A stretch of DNA of 64,000 bases, taken from Streptomyces sp. MMG1121. GTDB taxonomy: Bacteria; Actinomycetota; Actinomycetes; Streptomycetales; Streptomycetaceae. Below are positions 26,019 to 34,952 of this stretch, one piece after another (the stretch's first letter is position 1; every line of letters begins with the position of its first letter). Position numbers and translations under genes: made by a program. The notes beneath the pieces are model-generated. The model was not told the origin of the DNA and searched no databases. It was given only the letters and a program-made list of their open reading frames with translations. The stretch is taken from contig NZ_LGDV01000186.1 in assembly GCF_001280015.1 (NCBI RefSeq), forward strand, positions 132,653 through 196,652, in the 5' to 3' direction.

Positions 26019-27803
26019 GTGCGTAGACCGCACATACGCAGCGTCGCCGTCGCCGTCGCGGTGACGACCGCTGCCACGGGCCTGGCCGGTACGGCATTCG
26101 CGGGTCCCGACACGGGGGTGGAGCGGTCCGCCGCGTCCGCCGACACGAACGCCACCACGGTGGTGACGGCGGCGCGCACCGCGGCGTTCGCCCACGCCTC
26201 GGCGACCGGCGTCTCGCAGGGCGACGAACTGCACGCCCAGGACGTGATGATCGACCCGGAGGGCGCCCGGCACGTCCGTTTCGTCCGGACGCACAACAGC
26301 CTCCCGGTGCTCGGCGGTGACCTCGTCGTCCACCTCGACCGCAAGCTCGCCTACACGGGCGTGACCCGTGCGGCCGACCACGCGGTCGAGCCGGCCGGCC
26401 GGGCCAGGCTGACGGCGGACCAGGCCGCCGCCAAGGCCGCCCAGGTCGCCAAGGGCGACGCGGGCACCGCCCAGCTCGTCGTCGACGCCCGCGGCGGCTC
26501 CTCCGCCCTCGCCTACCAGGTGGCGGTGACCGACGAGCAGGGCACCAGCACCGTCGTCGTCGACGCCGTCACCGGCAAGGTGCGCAGCAACACGCCCGAC
26601 AGCGACGAGTTCCTGTCGCCGAAGGTGCTCGACAACCTGCGCAAGCACGGCGAGACGGCCGACCCGGCCACCGGCACCGCCGCCGCCGACCCCGCGGCCG
26701 GCCTGCTCGGCTCCGGTGTATCGGGCGTCACGAAGTACCCGTCGGCCGCGAAGGGCACCGGCAAGACCCTCTACGTGGGCAGCGTCGGCCTGACGACCAC
26801 GGCCACCTCGAAGGGCCACTACCAGCTCAAGGACCCGAGCCGGTACGGCACCGAGACGCGCGACGCCAAGGGCTCGACGACGGAGAAGTTCAGCGCGGGC
26901 GCGAAGTTCACCAGCACGACCGACGTGTGGGGCAACGGCGCGACGAGCAGCCGCGCCAGCGCCGCCGCGGACGCCCAGTACGGCATCACCAAGACGCTGG
27001 ACTTCTACAAGAACACCTTCGGCCGCAAGGGCATAGCCAACAACAGCAAGGCCGCCCAGGGCATGGTCCACTGGGGCAGCAAGGTCGCCAACGCCTTCTG
27101 GGACCCGACCTGCAACTGCATGCTGTACGGCGACGGCGACGGCAAGACCTTCAAGAAGCCGCTCGTCGTGCTCGACGTCACCGGTCACGAGCTGACCCAC
27201 GGTGTGGTCGACGCGACCGCCAAGCTGGAGCCGACCTACGTCGACCCCAACGGCAACCAGTACGGCGAGCCCGGCGCGCTCAACGAGTCCCTCGCGGACA
27301 TCTTCGGCTCGAACGTCGAGTTCTACGCCAACAACAAGAAGGACACGCCGGACTACCTGATCGGCGAGAAGCTGGGCCTCGCCCAGAAGTTCCTGCGCCG
27401 CCTCGACCACCCGTCGCTCGACAAGCTCGAGGGCACGATCGACTACTGGTCGCCGGACACCTACTACACCGAGGTGCACGCCGGCTCCGGTGTCTCCTCG
27501 CACGCCTACTACCTCCTCGCCGAGGGCAGCGGCAAGAAGACGATCAACGGCGTCGCCTACGACTCGCCGACCTACAACCACTCCACGGTCAAGGGCATCG
27601 GCCGCACCAAGGCCACCGCCATCTTCTACCGTGCGCTCACCCGCTACATGGTCTCCACGACCGACTTCCATGACGCCCGCAAGGCGACGCTGCAGGCGGC
27701 CAAGGACCTGTACGGCGCGAACAGCACCGAGTACAAGACCGTGGACAAGGCGTGGGCCGCGGTCGACGTCACCGTCGCCAACACGCCGGCCGCCCGTCAC
27801 TGA
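26019..27803 (+). CDS. Secreted M4 (thermolysin-family) neutral metalloprotease
   Basis: 594 residues as a pre-pro-enzyme. The signal peptide (SVAVAVAVTTAATGLAGTAF, cut near residue 29) is followed by an FTP/PepSY-type propeptide (about 50-215, ending VVVDAVTGKVR), which folds and inhibits the enzyme until it is removed. The catalytic domain has the zinc site HELTH (H390, E391, H394) and third ligand E423 in LNESLADIFG; SSHAYYLLAEG holds the conserved active-site His region. The spacing between HELTH and the glutamate is about nine residues longer than in thermolysin. GTG 26019 is the start, after AAGGA. A strong terminator follows, so the gene is probably monocistronic. Confidence 0.95.
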   Translation: MRRPHIRSVAVAVAVTTAATGLAGTAFAGPDTGVERSAASADTNATTVVTAARTAAFAHASATGVSQGDELHAQDVMIDPEGARHVRFVRTHNSLPVLGGDLVVHLDRKLAYTGVTRAADHAVEPAGRARLTADQAAAKAAQVAKGDAGTAQLVVDARGGSSALAYQVAVTDEQGTSTVVVDAVTGKVRSNTPDSDEFLSPKVLDNLRKHGETADPATGTAAADPAAGLLGSGVSGVTKYPSAAKGTGKTLYVGSVGLTTTATSKGHYQLKDPSRYGTETRDAKGSTTEKFSAGAKFTSTTDVWGNGATSSRASAAADAQYGITKTLDFYKNTFGRKGIANNSKAAQGMVHWGSKVANAFWDPTCNCMLYGDGDGKTFKKPLVVLDVTGHELTHGVVDATAKLEPTYVDPNGNQYGEPGALNESLADIFGSNVEFYANNKKDTPDYLIGEKLGLAQKFLRRLDHPSLDKLEGTIDYWSPDTYYTEVHAGSGVSSHAYYLLAEGSGKKTINGVAYDSPTYNHSTVKGIGRTKATAIFYRALTRYMVSTTDFHDARKATLQAAKDLYGANSTEYKTVDKAWAAVDVTVANTPAARH

Positions 27804-27829
27804 CGGAACCGCCGCACCGCCGTACCCCT

Positions 27830-27856
27830 GGATGCCCCGCCGTGCGCGGGGCATCC
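27830..27856 (+). terminator. Terminator of the M4 protease gene
   Basis: A perfect 11-bp stem, GGATGCCCCGC (27830-27840) with GCGGGGCATCC (27846-27856), and a 5-base loop lie 26 bases after the protease stop and upstream of the ROK promoter. Confidence 0.82.
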
Positions 27857-27911
27857 GCATGTCCGGTCCCGGATGCCCCAACTGCCTCCGTAACAGCCCC
27901 TGTTTCTTTTA

Positions 27912-27940
27912 TTGACAGCGGAAAATAATGGTCCTAGGTT
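27912..27940 (+). promoter_or_regulatory. Consensus vegetative promoter of the ROK gene (leaderless)
   Basis: TTGACA at 27912-27917 and TAGGTT at 27935-27940 are separated by exactly 17 bases, matching the Streptomyces HrdB consensus. Transcription would begin about 6-8 bases after the -10 box, that is at or one base before the ATG at 27948, giving a leaderless mRNA. No ribosome site precedes that ATG, which agrees. TTATT and AATAA flanking the spacer could be part of an autoregulatory operator. Confidence 0.75.
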
Positions 27941-27947
27941 CCCGGCC

Positions 27948-29129
27948 ATGCGCTCGACCCCGCACACGGAGACGTTCCCGGCGCACACGCCGGCCGCCTC
28001 ACAGGTCTTCACGGCGGTGCTGTCCCACGGTCCGCTGACCCGCCTGGAGGCGGGCCGCCGGGCCGGCCTGTCCCCGGCCGCCGTGACCAAGGCCGTACGC
28101 CCGCTGCTGGCCGCCGGGTATCTGGCGGAGGACGCCGACGAGGACGCCCGCCCCGCCCTCGGCCGGCCCGCAGGCCTGGTCCGGGTCAACGGCGAACGGG
28201 CCCTGTTCCTCGGGGTGAAGGTCACCGGCGACGAGCTGATCGCCGTCCTCGCGGACCTGTGCTGCCGTATCCTCCTCGCCCGCCGCAGGCCCCTGCCGGA
28301 CCGGGCGCCGGGCGCCGTGCTGGCCTCGATCGCGGACCTCGTGCACGAATTCCGCGCGGCCGGGGTGAGTGCCCCGGTGGCCGGGCTCGGCATCGCCGTC
28401 TCCGGCGATGTCGACCGCGCCGAGGGCGTCGTACGCTACTCGCCGTTCCTTCACTGGCGGGATGTGCCGCTCGCCGAACTCGCCGCGACGAGCACCGGGT
28501 TGCCGGTCACCGTCGACAACGACGTACGCGCGCTGACCGTCGCCGAGCAGTGGTTCGGCGCCGGCGCCGGGCTCGCCGGCTTCGCCCTCGTGACCGTCGG
28601 CACGGGCATCGGCTGCGGACTCGTGGTGAACGGCCGGGTGGTCGCCGGTGCCCACGGTGTGGCCGGGGAGATCGGGCACGTCGTCGTGGACCCCGCCGGA
28701 CCCGAGTGTCACTGCGGCAACCGCGGCTGTGTGGAGGCGATCGCCGGCGAGTCCGCGATCGTCGCCCGCATGAGCGAGGTGACGAACCGTCATGTCAGCG
28801 ACGGTGCACAGGCGTTGACCCTCGCGCATGAAGACGTCCCCGGAGCCCGCGAGGTGTACGCGCGCGCCGGGGACGCCATCGGCCGGGGCATCGCCACCGT
28901 GGCCAACCTGCTCGGCCCCGAGCGCGTGATCATCTCCGGCGAGGGGCTCGCCGCCTACGACCTCTTCGCCGACCGGATCCGCCGGAGCTTCACCACGGCC
29001 GCCTTCGGCTCCGCCGCCCGGTGCGACGTCCTGACCCGCCCGCTGCCCTTCGAGGAATGGGCGCGCGGCGCCGCGGCCGCCGCCATCCAGTCCTTCATCA
29101 CCCAGCCCCCCGCAAGCCGCAAGGGCTGA
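27948..29129 (+). CDS. ROK-family transcriptional repressor
   Basis: 393 residues. An N-terminal winged-helix domain (QVFTAVLSHGPLTRLEAGRR, AGLSPAAVTKAVRPLL) is joined to a ROK sugar-kinase fold. The latter has the zinc motif CHCGNRGCVEA and the signature VTVGTGIGCGLVVNGRVVAG. The conserved catalytic Asp position is occupied (TVDNDVRAL), so sugar kinase activity is not excluded, but the HTH marks it as an XylR/NagC-type regulator. It sits immediately upstream (38 bases) of a GH27-GH95-SGNH operon on the same strand and probably senses a sugar from that pathway. The ATG is leaderless behind a consensus promoter. Confidence 0.9.
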   Translation: MRSTPHTETFPAHTPAASQVFTAVLSHGPLTRLEAGRRAGLSPAAVTKAVRPLLAAGYLAEDADEDARPALGRPAGLVRVNGERALFLGVKVTGDELIAVLADLCCRILLARRRPLPDRAPGAVLASIADLVHEFRAAGVSAPVAGLGIAVSGDVDRAEGVVRYSPFLHWRDVPLAELAATSTGLPVTVDNDVRALTVAEQWFGAGAGLAGFALVTVGTGIGCGLVVNGRVVAGAHGVAGEIGHVVVDPAGPECHCGNRGCVEAIAGESAIVARMSEVTNRHVSDGAQALTLAHEDVPGAREVYARAGDAIGRGIATVANLLGPERVIISGEGLAAYDLFADRIRRSFTTAAFGSAARCDVLTRPLPFEEWARGAAAAAIQSFITQPPASRKG

Positions 29130-29167
29130 GCCGCCCCGCATCCGAACCCACCCAGGAGGTACGGCCC

Positions 29168-30973
29168 ATGCGGTCACCCTCGTACTCCCTCCTGCCCGCC
29201 CGCGGGCTCAGAGCCGCCGTCGTCCTGGCCCTCACCGCGGCCCTCGCCACCGCCGTCCCGGCCACCGCCCACGCCGACGGCGGCGTCGCGGCAAGCGCCG
29301 CCAAGCCCTATATGGGCTGGTCGAGTTGGAGCATGCAGTCCTCCAAGTACCCGGGCCTCAACCCGGACGGCGACTACAGCTACCTCACCGAGGCGAACGT
29401 CCTGAAGCAGGCCGGCGCCCTGGCCGCCAAGCTGAAGCCGTACGGCTACCAGTACGTCGACATCGACGCCGGCTGGTGGCGGGACACCGGCTGGAAACCC
29501 GAGTACGACGGCTACGCACGCCAGCAGGCCGACCCGGTGCGCTTCCCGCACGGCATGAAGGCGGTCGCCGACCGCATCCACGCGCTCGGCCTGAAGGCCG
29601 GGATCTATCTGCCGGTCGGCCTGGAGAAGGAGGCCTACGGCGACGGCAAGGTGCCCATCTGGCAGGCCGACGGCTGCACCACCGCCGACGTCGTCTACGG
29701 CGACCTGCGCACGACCAACGGCTGGGACAGCGCCTACAAGCTCGATCTCGCCAAACCCTGCGCCGAGAAGTACATAGACTCCCAGGCCCGGTTGCTGGCC
29801 TCATGGGGCTATGACTTCCTCAAGCTCGACGGCGTCGGTCCCGGCTCCTTCAAGAGCGGGGACAACTACGACAACGTTGCCGACGTCGCCGCCTGGCAGC
29901 GTGCGCTGGCCGCCACCGGCCGCCCCGTCCATCTGGAGATCTCCTGGTCCCTGGACATCGGCCACGCCGCCGACTGGAAGAAGTACTCCAACGGCTGGCG
30001 CATCGACACCGATGTCGAGTGCTACTGCAACACCCTCGTCACCTGGGAGAACTCCGTCGACGACCGCTTCGACGACACCCCCGGCTGGACGCGGCACGCC
30101 GGCCCCGGCGGCTGGAACGACCTCGACTCCCTCGACGTCGGGAACGGCACCATGGACGGCCTGACGAAGGCGGAACGGCAGACGTACGCCACCCTGTGGG
30201 CCATCGCCAAGTCCCCCCTCTACACCGGCGACGACCTCACCGGGCTCGACGACTACGGAGTCAGGCTCCTCACCAACCGCGAGGTCATCGCCGTGGACCA
30301 GGGCGACACCCCGCCCGCCCGGCCGGTCACCCCCTCCGACCCGCAACAGGTCTGGGCGGCCAAGAACCCCGACGGCACCTACACGGTGGCCTTGTTCAAC
30401 CTCGCCGACCGCCCCGCCGCCGTCACCGCCGACTTCTCCGCCCTCGGCTTCAGCGGCAAGGCGGCCGTACGGGACCTGTGGAACCACGAGGACCTCGGCG
30501 CGTACCGGAACAGGATCACCGAGGCCCTGCCCGCCCACGGCTCCCGTCTGTTCACCGTCACCCCGCACGGCAGCGCCCTCAGGACGACCGGCTACGAGGC
30601 CGAGTCCGCCGCCAACACCCTGAGCGGCAACGCCTCCGTCGCCGACTGCCCCGCCTGCTCCGGGAAGAAGAAGGTCGGCAACCTCTACCTTGGCGGCGCA
30701 CTCCGCTTCAACGACGTCGTCGTGGACCGGTCCGGCACCTATCTGATCAAGGTCGCCTACGTCAGCGGCGACCCCCGCCCGGTGAACATCTCGGCCGACT
30801 CCGGTGCCGCCACCCGCCACCGCTTCCCCTCGACCGGCGACTGGGGGACCGTCGAGACCGTGAGCGTCCCCGTCACCCTGAAGGCCGGGGCCAACACCGT
30901 GACCTTCGACAGCGGTACGGACTACGCGCCGGACATCGACCGCATCGACGTGCCCGTGTCCCCCCGCCAGTGA
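29168..30973 (+). CDS. Secreted GH27 alpha-galactosidase-type glycosidase with C-terminal CBM
   Basis: 601 residues. A signal peptide (AAVVLALTAALATAVPATAH, cut near residue 37) is followed by a GH27 barrel: KPYMGWSSWSMQ, YQYVDIDAGWWRDTGW, GWHDLD-like GGWNDLDSLDVGNG. The nucleophile Asp is in YDFLKLDGVG and the acid/base Asp is expected in GWRIDTDVE. A beta-sandwich follows, then a carbohydrate-binding module of CBM35 type (about 470-600, GYEAESAANTLSG to DYAPDIDRIDV). GH27 includes alpha-galactosidases and beta-L-arabinopyranosidases; sequence alone does not separate them here. CAGGAGGT precedes the ATG. The GH95 gene follows after 14 bases. Confidence 0.9.
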   Translation: MRSPSYSLLPARGLRAAVVLALTAALATAVPATAHADGGVAASAAKPYMGWSSWSMQSSKYPGLNPDGDYSYLTEANVLKQAGALAAKLKPYGYQYVDIDAGWWRDTGWKPEYDGYARQQADPVRFPHGMKAVADRIHALGLKAGIYLPVGLEKEAYGDGKVPIWQADGCTTADVVYGDLRTTNGWDSAYKLDLAKPCAEKYIDSQARLLASWGYDFLKLDGVGPGSFKSGDNYDNVADVAAWQRALAATGRPVHLEISWSLDIGHAADWKKYSNGWRIDTDVECYCNTLVTWENSVDDRFDDTPGWTRHAGPGGWNDLDSLDVGNGTMDGLTKAERQTYATLWAIAKSPLYTGDDLTGLDDYGVRLLTNREVIAVDQGDTPPARPVTPSDPQQVWAAKNPDGTYTVALFNLADRPAAVTADFSALGFSGKAAVRDLWNHEDLGAYRNRITEALPAHGSRLFTVTPHGSALRTTGYEAESAANTLSGNASVADCPACSGKKKVGNLYLGGALRFNDVVVDRSGTYLIKVAYVSGDPRPVNISADSGAATRHRFPSTGDWGTVETVSVPVTLKAGANTVTFDSGTDYAPDIDRIDVPVSPRQ

Positions 30974-30987
30974 GATCGGAGCCCGCC

Positions 30988-33333
30988 ATGGACACCCCGC
31001 CCAGCAGACGCGGCTTCCTCGCCGCCGCCACCGGAGCGCTCGTCTCCCTGCCCGCCTTCACCGCACACGCGGCCCCGCGGCGGCCCGCCGAGGCTCCCGC
31101 ACCCGACCCCCGCCACCAGCTCTGGTGGCAGGCCCCCGCCGACGAGCGCTCGCTGATCAGCCAGGGCCTGCCCGTCGGCAACGGCCGGCTCGGCGCCCTC
31201 GCGACCGACGACCCCGGCCGGGAGCTCCTGCTCGTCACCGACGCCACGATGTGGACCGGCGGACTCAACGACGCCCTCGACAGCGACGGCCAATTCCCCT
31301 ACGGCCGCGATGACTTCGGCTCCCTCACCCTCCTCGCCCGGCTCACCGTCGAGCTGCCCGACCACGACCTGCCGGCCGTCTCCGGCTACCGCCGCACCCT
31401 GGACCTCGCGCGGGGTGTGGTGACGACGTCGTACGTCCACTCCCACGTCAGCTACCGGCGACAGCTGTTCGCCAGCCGCCCCGACGACGTGATCGTGCTG
31501 CACTTCACCCAGAGCGGCGGCGGACAGTACACCGGCACCCTCACCCTCGAAGGGAGCCACGGCGAGACCGGGGGAGCCGCCGACTCCTTCGCCGGGGTCT
31601 TCCCCAACGGGCTGGCCTACGGCGCCGCCGTCACCGCCCGGGGCAGCGGCGGCAGCGTCCGTGTCGACGGCGCCCGGATCAGCTTCTCCGGCTGCCGGGA
31701 GCTGACCGTCATCCTCAGCGGCGGCACCAACTACGCGCCCAACGCCGCCACTCACTACCGCGACCCGTCCCTCGACCCCCGGGCACTGGCCCGCACCAAG
31801 GTCCGTGCCGCCGCCCGCCACCCCGCCGACACCCTGCTGCGCACGCACAGTGCCGACCACCGCGCCCTCTTCGACCGGTTCGGCCTCTCCCTCGGCACCT
31901 CGACGGACCGGCAGCGCTCCCTGGACACCTGGGAGCGGATCAGGGCCCGCGCCCGGGACGGCGAGCCCGATCCCGAACTGGAGGCCGCCTACGTCCAGTT
32001 CGGCAGGTATCTGATGATCTCCGGGTCCCGGGGCAGCCTGCCGCTCGGCCTCCAGGGACTCTGGCTCGACGGCAACGACCCGGACTGGATGGGCGACTAC
32101 CACACCGACATCAACCTCCAGATGAACTACTGGATGGCCGACCGGGCAGGCCTGTCCCCGTGCTTCGACGCCCTCACCGACTACTGCCTCGCCCAGCTCC
32201 CGTCGTGGACCGACCTCACCCGGCGCCTGTTCGACGACCCGCGCAACCGCTACCGCAACTCCAGCGGCGAGAACGCCGGCTGGACCCTGGCCATCTCCGC
32301 CAACCCCCATGGCGGAGGCGGCTGGTGGTGGCACCCGGCCGGCAACGCCTGGCTGTGCAACAGCCTCTTCGAGCACTACGAGTACACCCACTCGCGCACC
32401 CACCTGGCGAAGATCTACCCGCTGCTCAAGGGAGCCTGCGCGTTCTGGGAGGCCCGGCTGCTCACCACCACCCTGCCCGACAGCGGCCGGGAGGTCCTCG
32501 TCGCCGACAGCGACTGGTCCCCGGAACAGGGCCCGCTCGACGCCAAGGGCATCACCTACGCGCAGGAACTGGTGTGGGCGCTGTTCGGCAACTACCGCAC
32601 CGCGGCGGCCGAGCTGGGCCGGGACGCCGACCACGCCCGTACCATCGGCGACCTGCGTGAGCGGCTGTACCTGCCCGTGGTGAGCCCGAAGACCGGCTGG
32701 CTGGAGGAGTGGATGTCCCCGGACAACCTCGGCGAGACCACCCACCGCCATCTCTCCCCGCTGATCGGCCTCTTCCCCGGCGACCGCATCCGGCCCGACG
32801 GCTCCACCCCCGCCGACATCGTCGCCGGCGCCACCGCCCTGCTCACCGCACGCGGCATGGACAGCTTCGGGTGGGCCAACGCCTGGCGCGCCCTGTGCTG
32901 GGCCCGGCTGAAGAACGCGGACAAGGCCTACCAGCTCGTCGTCACCAACCTGCGCCCGTCCGAGAACGGCGCCAACGGCACCGCCCCCAACCTCTTCGAC
33001 ATCTACGAGGCATCCCAGGGCCGGGGCATCTTCCAGATCGACGCCAACTTCGGCACCCCGGCCGCCGTCGCCGAGATGCTGCTGTACTCCCGCCCGGGCC
33101 GGCTGGAACTGCTGCCGGCCCTGCCGGACGCGTGGGCGGCGGCCGGTTCGATGAGCGGCGCCGGGGCGCGCGGCGGGTTCGTCGTCGACCTCGCCTGGCG
33201 GGACGGCACACCCACCGAGGTGCGCATCCGCAGCATCGGCGGGACCATGACCTCCGTGGGATACGCAGGGACGTCCCGGACCGTCCGCATGCGACCCGGC
33301 GAGACGGTCACCCTCCGGGACCTCGCCCGGTGA
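30988..33333 (+). CDS. Secreted GH95 alpha-L-fucosidase / alpha-L-galactosidase
   Basis: 781 residues. A Tat signal (SRRGFLAAATGALVSLPAF) precedes the GH95 fold: an N-terminal beta-sandwich (WWQAPADERSLISQGLPVGN, GRLGALA) and a large (alpha/alpha)6 catalytic barrel (GLQGLWLDGNDPDWMGDYHT, DINLQMNYWMADRAGL, GGGGWWWHPAGNAWLCNSLF, SPEQGPLD, FQIDANFGTPAAVAEML). The DINLQMNYW block holds the two Asn residues that activate water in this inverting family. Specificity may be alpha-1,2-L-fucose or alpha-L-galactose. Middle gene of the operon; its TGA overlaps the GTG start of the SGNH gene. Confidence 0.92.
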   Translation: MDTPPSRRGFLAAATGALVSLPAFTAHAAPRRPAEAPAPDPRHQLWWQAPADERSLISQGLPVGNGRLGALATDDPGRELLLVTDATMWTGGLNDALDSDGQFPYGRDDFGSLTLLARLTVELPDHDLPAVSGYRRTLDLARGVVTTSYVHSHVSYRRQLFASRPDDVIVLHFTQSGGGQYTGTLTLEGSHGETGGAADSFAGVFPNGLAYGAAVTARGSGGSVRVDGARISFSGCRELTVILSGGTNYAPNAATHYRDPSLDPRALARTKVRAAARHPADTLLRTHSADHRALFDRFGLSLGTSTDRQRSLDTWERIRARARDGEPDPELEAAYVQFGRYLMISGSRGSLPLGLQGLWLDGNDPDWMGDYHTDINLQMNYWMADRAGLSPCFDALTDYCLAQLPSWTDLTRRLFDDPRNRYRNSSGENAGWTLAISANPHGGGGWWWHPAGNAWLCNSLFEHYEYTHSRTHLAKIYPLLKGACAFWEARLLTTTLPDSGREVLVADSDWSPEQGPLDAKGITYAQELVWALFGNYRTAAAELGRDADHARTIGDLRERLYLPVVSPKTGWLEEWMSPDNLGETTHRHLSPLIGLFPGDRIRPDGSTPADIVAGATALLTARGMDSFGWANAWRALCWARLKNADKAYQLVVTNLRPSENGANGTAPNLFDIYEASQGRGIFQIDANFGTPAAVAEMLLYSRPGRLELLPALPDAWAAAGSMSGAGARGGFVVDLAWRDGTPTEVRIRSIGGTMTSVGYAGTSRTVRMRPGETVTLRDLAR

Positions 33334-34550
33334 GCGGCCGGATCGGACGCGGCTGCCGCGTCGTCGCCGCCCTGCTCACGGCCGTCGTCTGCCAGGGCGC
33401 GCCCGCCCATGCGGCCGACCCCCTGCCCCCTTCCACCACCCGCGCCTCCGGCGTCGTCACCTGGGCGGCGAGCGCCGACCGCCCGGGCGAGGGCACGGCG
33501 GGCGAAGGCTACCGGCTCATCGTGCACACCAGCGTCGGCGGCAGCGGCCTGCGCGTCCGCGTCACCAACGCCTTCGGCGACCGGCCGCTGACCCTGGCCG
33601 GCGTCTACGCCGGACTGCGCGACCGGGGCGCCGCACTGCGTCACGGCAGCAACCGGCGGCTGACCTTCGGCGGCGCCCGCACGGTCACCGTGCCGGCGGG
33701 CGCCGTCGCCTGGAGCGATCCGCTGCCCGGCACGCTGCCGCCCGGCACGGACCTCGCTGTCAGCCTGTACACCCCCAACGCGGACGGCCCGGCGACCGGC
33801 CACGGCATGGCGCTGCAGACGTCGTACACCGCCCAGGGCGACCACACGGCCGAGGAGAGCGGCACCGGCTGGGCGCGGACCACGGGCTCTTGGTGGTACC
33901 TCGACGCCGTGTCCGTACGGCCGACCCGCGCGGCCACGAGGGCCGTGGCCGCGCTCGGCGACTCGATCACCGACGGCTGGCAGTCCACCAGCGACCTGAA
34001 CCGCCGCTGGCCCGACTACCTCGCCCGGCGCCTGAACAGTGCCCGTACGGACATCAAGGGCGTCGCCGACGAGGGCATCTCGGGCAACAAGGTCCTCGCG
34101 GACGGCGCCGGGCAGTCCGCCCTCAACCGGCTGGACCGGGACGTCCTGTCCCTGCCCGGCGTACGCACCGTCTTCCTCTTCGAGGGCGTGAACGACCTCA
34201 AGGCGCACACCGGCGTCACCGCGGCCGACCTGATCGCCGGATACCGGGAGATCGCCCGACGGGCGCACGCGGCCGGGAAGTGCGTCGTCGCCGCCACCGT
34301 CGCCCCGTTCAAGGGCTGGTCCGAATGGGACCCGGCCGCCGAGTCCGTACGCCAGGAGGTCAACCGGTATCTGCGCACCAGCCGTGACGTCGACGCCGTC
34401 ACCGACTTCGACCGCGTCCTGCGCAGCCCCTACGACCCGGAGCGGATCCTGCCGTTCTTCGACGGCGGCGACCATCTGCACCCCAACGACAAGGGGATGC
34501 AGGCCATGGCCGACGCCGTCGACCTGAGCCGCCTGGACTGCGCCCGCTGA
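33330..34550 (+). CDS. Secreted SGNH/GDSL hydrolase (carbohydrate esterase-like)
   Basis: 406 residues. A signal peptide (GCRVVAALLTAVVCQGAPAH) is followed by an N-terminal beta domain (about 40-190) and an SGNH hydrolase domain. Block I is VAALGDSITDGWQS with the nucleophile Ser, block II the Gly in ISGNKV, block III the Asn in FEGVNDL and block V DHLHPND with the Asp and His. Such two-domain proteins are often acetyl- or arylesterases acting on plant polysaccharides. GTG 33330 overlaps the GH95 stop by four bases, showing translational coupling. I infer removal of acyl groups from the same side chains attacked by the two glycosidases. Confidence 0.88.
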   Translation: MSGRIGRGCRVVAALLTAVVCQGAPAHAADPLPPSTTRASGVVTWAASADRPGEGTAGEGYRLIVHTSVGGSGLRVRVTNAFGDRPLTLAGVYAGLRDRGAALRHGSNRRLTFGGARTVTVPAGAVAWSDPLPGTLPPGTDLAVSLYTPNADGPATGHGMALQTSYTAQGDHTAEESGTGWARTTGSWWYLDAVSVRPTRAATRAVAALGDSITDGWQSTSDLNRRWPDYLARRLNSARTDIKGVADEGISGNKVLADGAGQSALNRLDRDVLSLPGVRTVFLFEGVNDLKAHTGVTAADLIAGYREIARRAHAAGKCVVAATVAPFKGWSEWDPAAESVRQEVNRYLRTSRDVDAVTDFDRVLRSPYDPERILPFFDGGDHLHPNDKGMQAMADAVDLSRLDCAR

Positions 34551-34557
34551 CCGCCGG

Positions 34558-34595
34558 CCACGGACCGGCCGGGGCCCGACCCGGCCGGCCCGTGG
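34558..34595. terminator. Bidirectional terminator between SGNH and UBP-finger genes
   Basis: A 9-bp stem CCGGCCGGG (34565-34573) with CCCGGCCGG (34580-34588) is extended past a single mismatch by CCACGG (34558-34563) with CCGTGG (34590-34595). It fills the 51-base gap between the convergent stops at 34550 and 34602. Confidence 0.75.
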
Positions 34596-34601
34596 TGCCG
34601 T

Positions 34602-34952
34602 TCACCGCAGCGTCTCGGCCCAGTTCGCCGGTACCCGGCCCGCCGGGCCCGGCACCGGCTGGTCCGCGGGATGGCTGGCGGGCGGGGCGAGTTCGGGGCC
34701 CGAGGCGTACAGCTCCTCCGTGGCGAAGTTCCAGAACCACTCCTCGCCCGGCTCGAAGCTCTGGATCACCGGGTGCCCCGTGGCGTCGTAGTGGGCGGTG
34801 GCGTGCTTGGCCGGGGAGTCGTCGCAGCAGCCGATGTGCCCGCACGCGGCGCAGCGGCGCAGGTGGAACCACCAGCCGCCGTCCTCGCCGCATTCCACGC
34901 ACCCGGCGCCACTGGGCCGAGCGGTCGTGTCGATCCCGTCGACGTCGGTCAT
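34602..34952 (-). CDS. UBP-type zinc-finger protein
   Basis: 116 residues. It consists almost entirely of a ZnF-UBP (ubiquitin-specific protease type) zinc finger: GCVECGEDGGWWFHLRRCAA, CGHIGCCDDSPAKHATAHY, then HPVIQSFEPGEEWFWNF. The cysteine and histidine ligand pattern is complete. In eukaryotes this finger binds the free C-terminus of ubiquitin; Streptomyces has no ubiquitin, so the ligand is unknown. Its ATG overlaps the stop of the histidine kinase gene by four bases (ATGA). It is therefore the third gene of a translationally coupled operon and probably acts with the kinase and the receiver-flavoprotein. Confidence 0.88.
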   Translation of the reverse strand: MTDVDGIDTTARPSGAGCVECGEDGGWWFHLRRCAACGHIGCCDDSPAKHATAHYDATGHPVIQSFEPGEEWFWNFATEELYASGPELAPPASHPADQPVPGPAGRVPANWAETLR

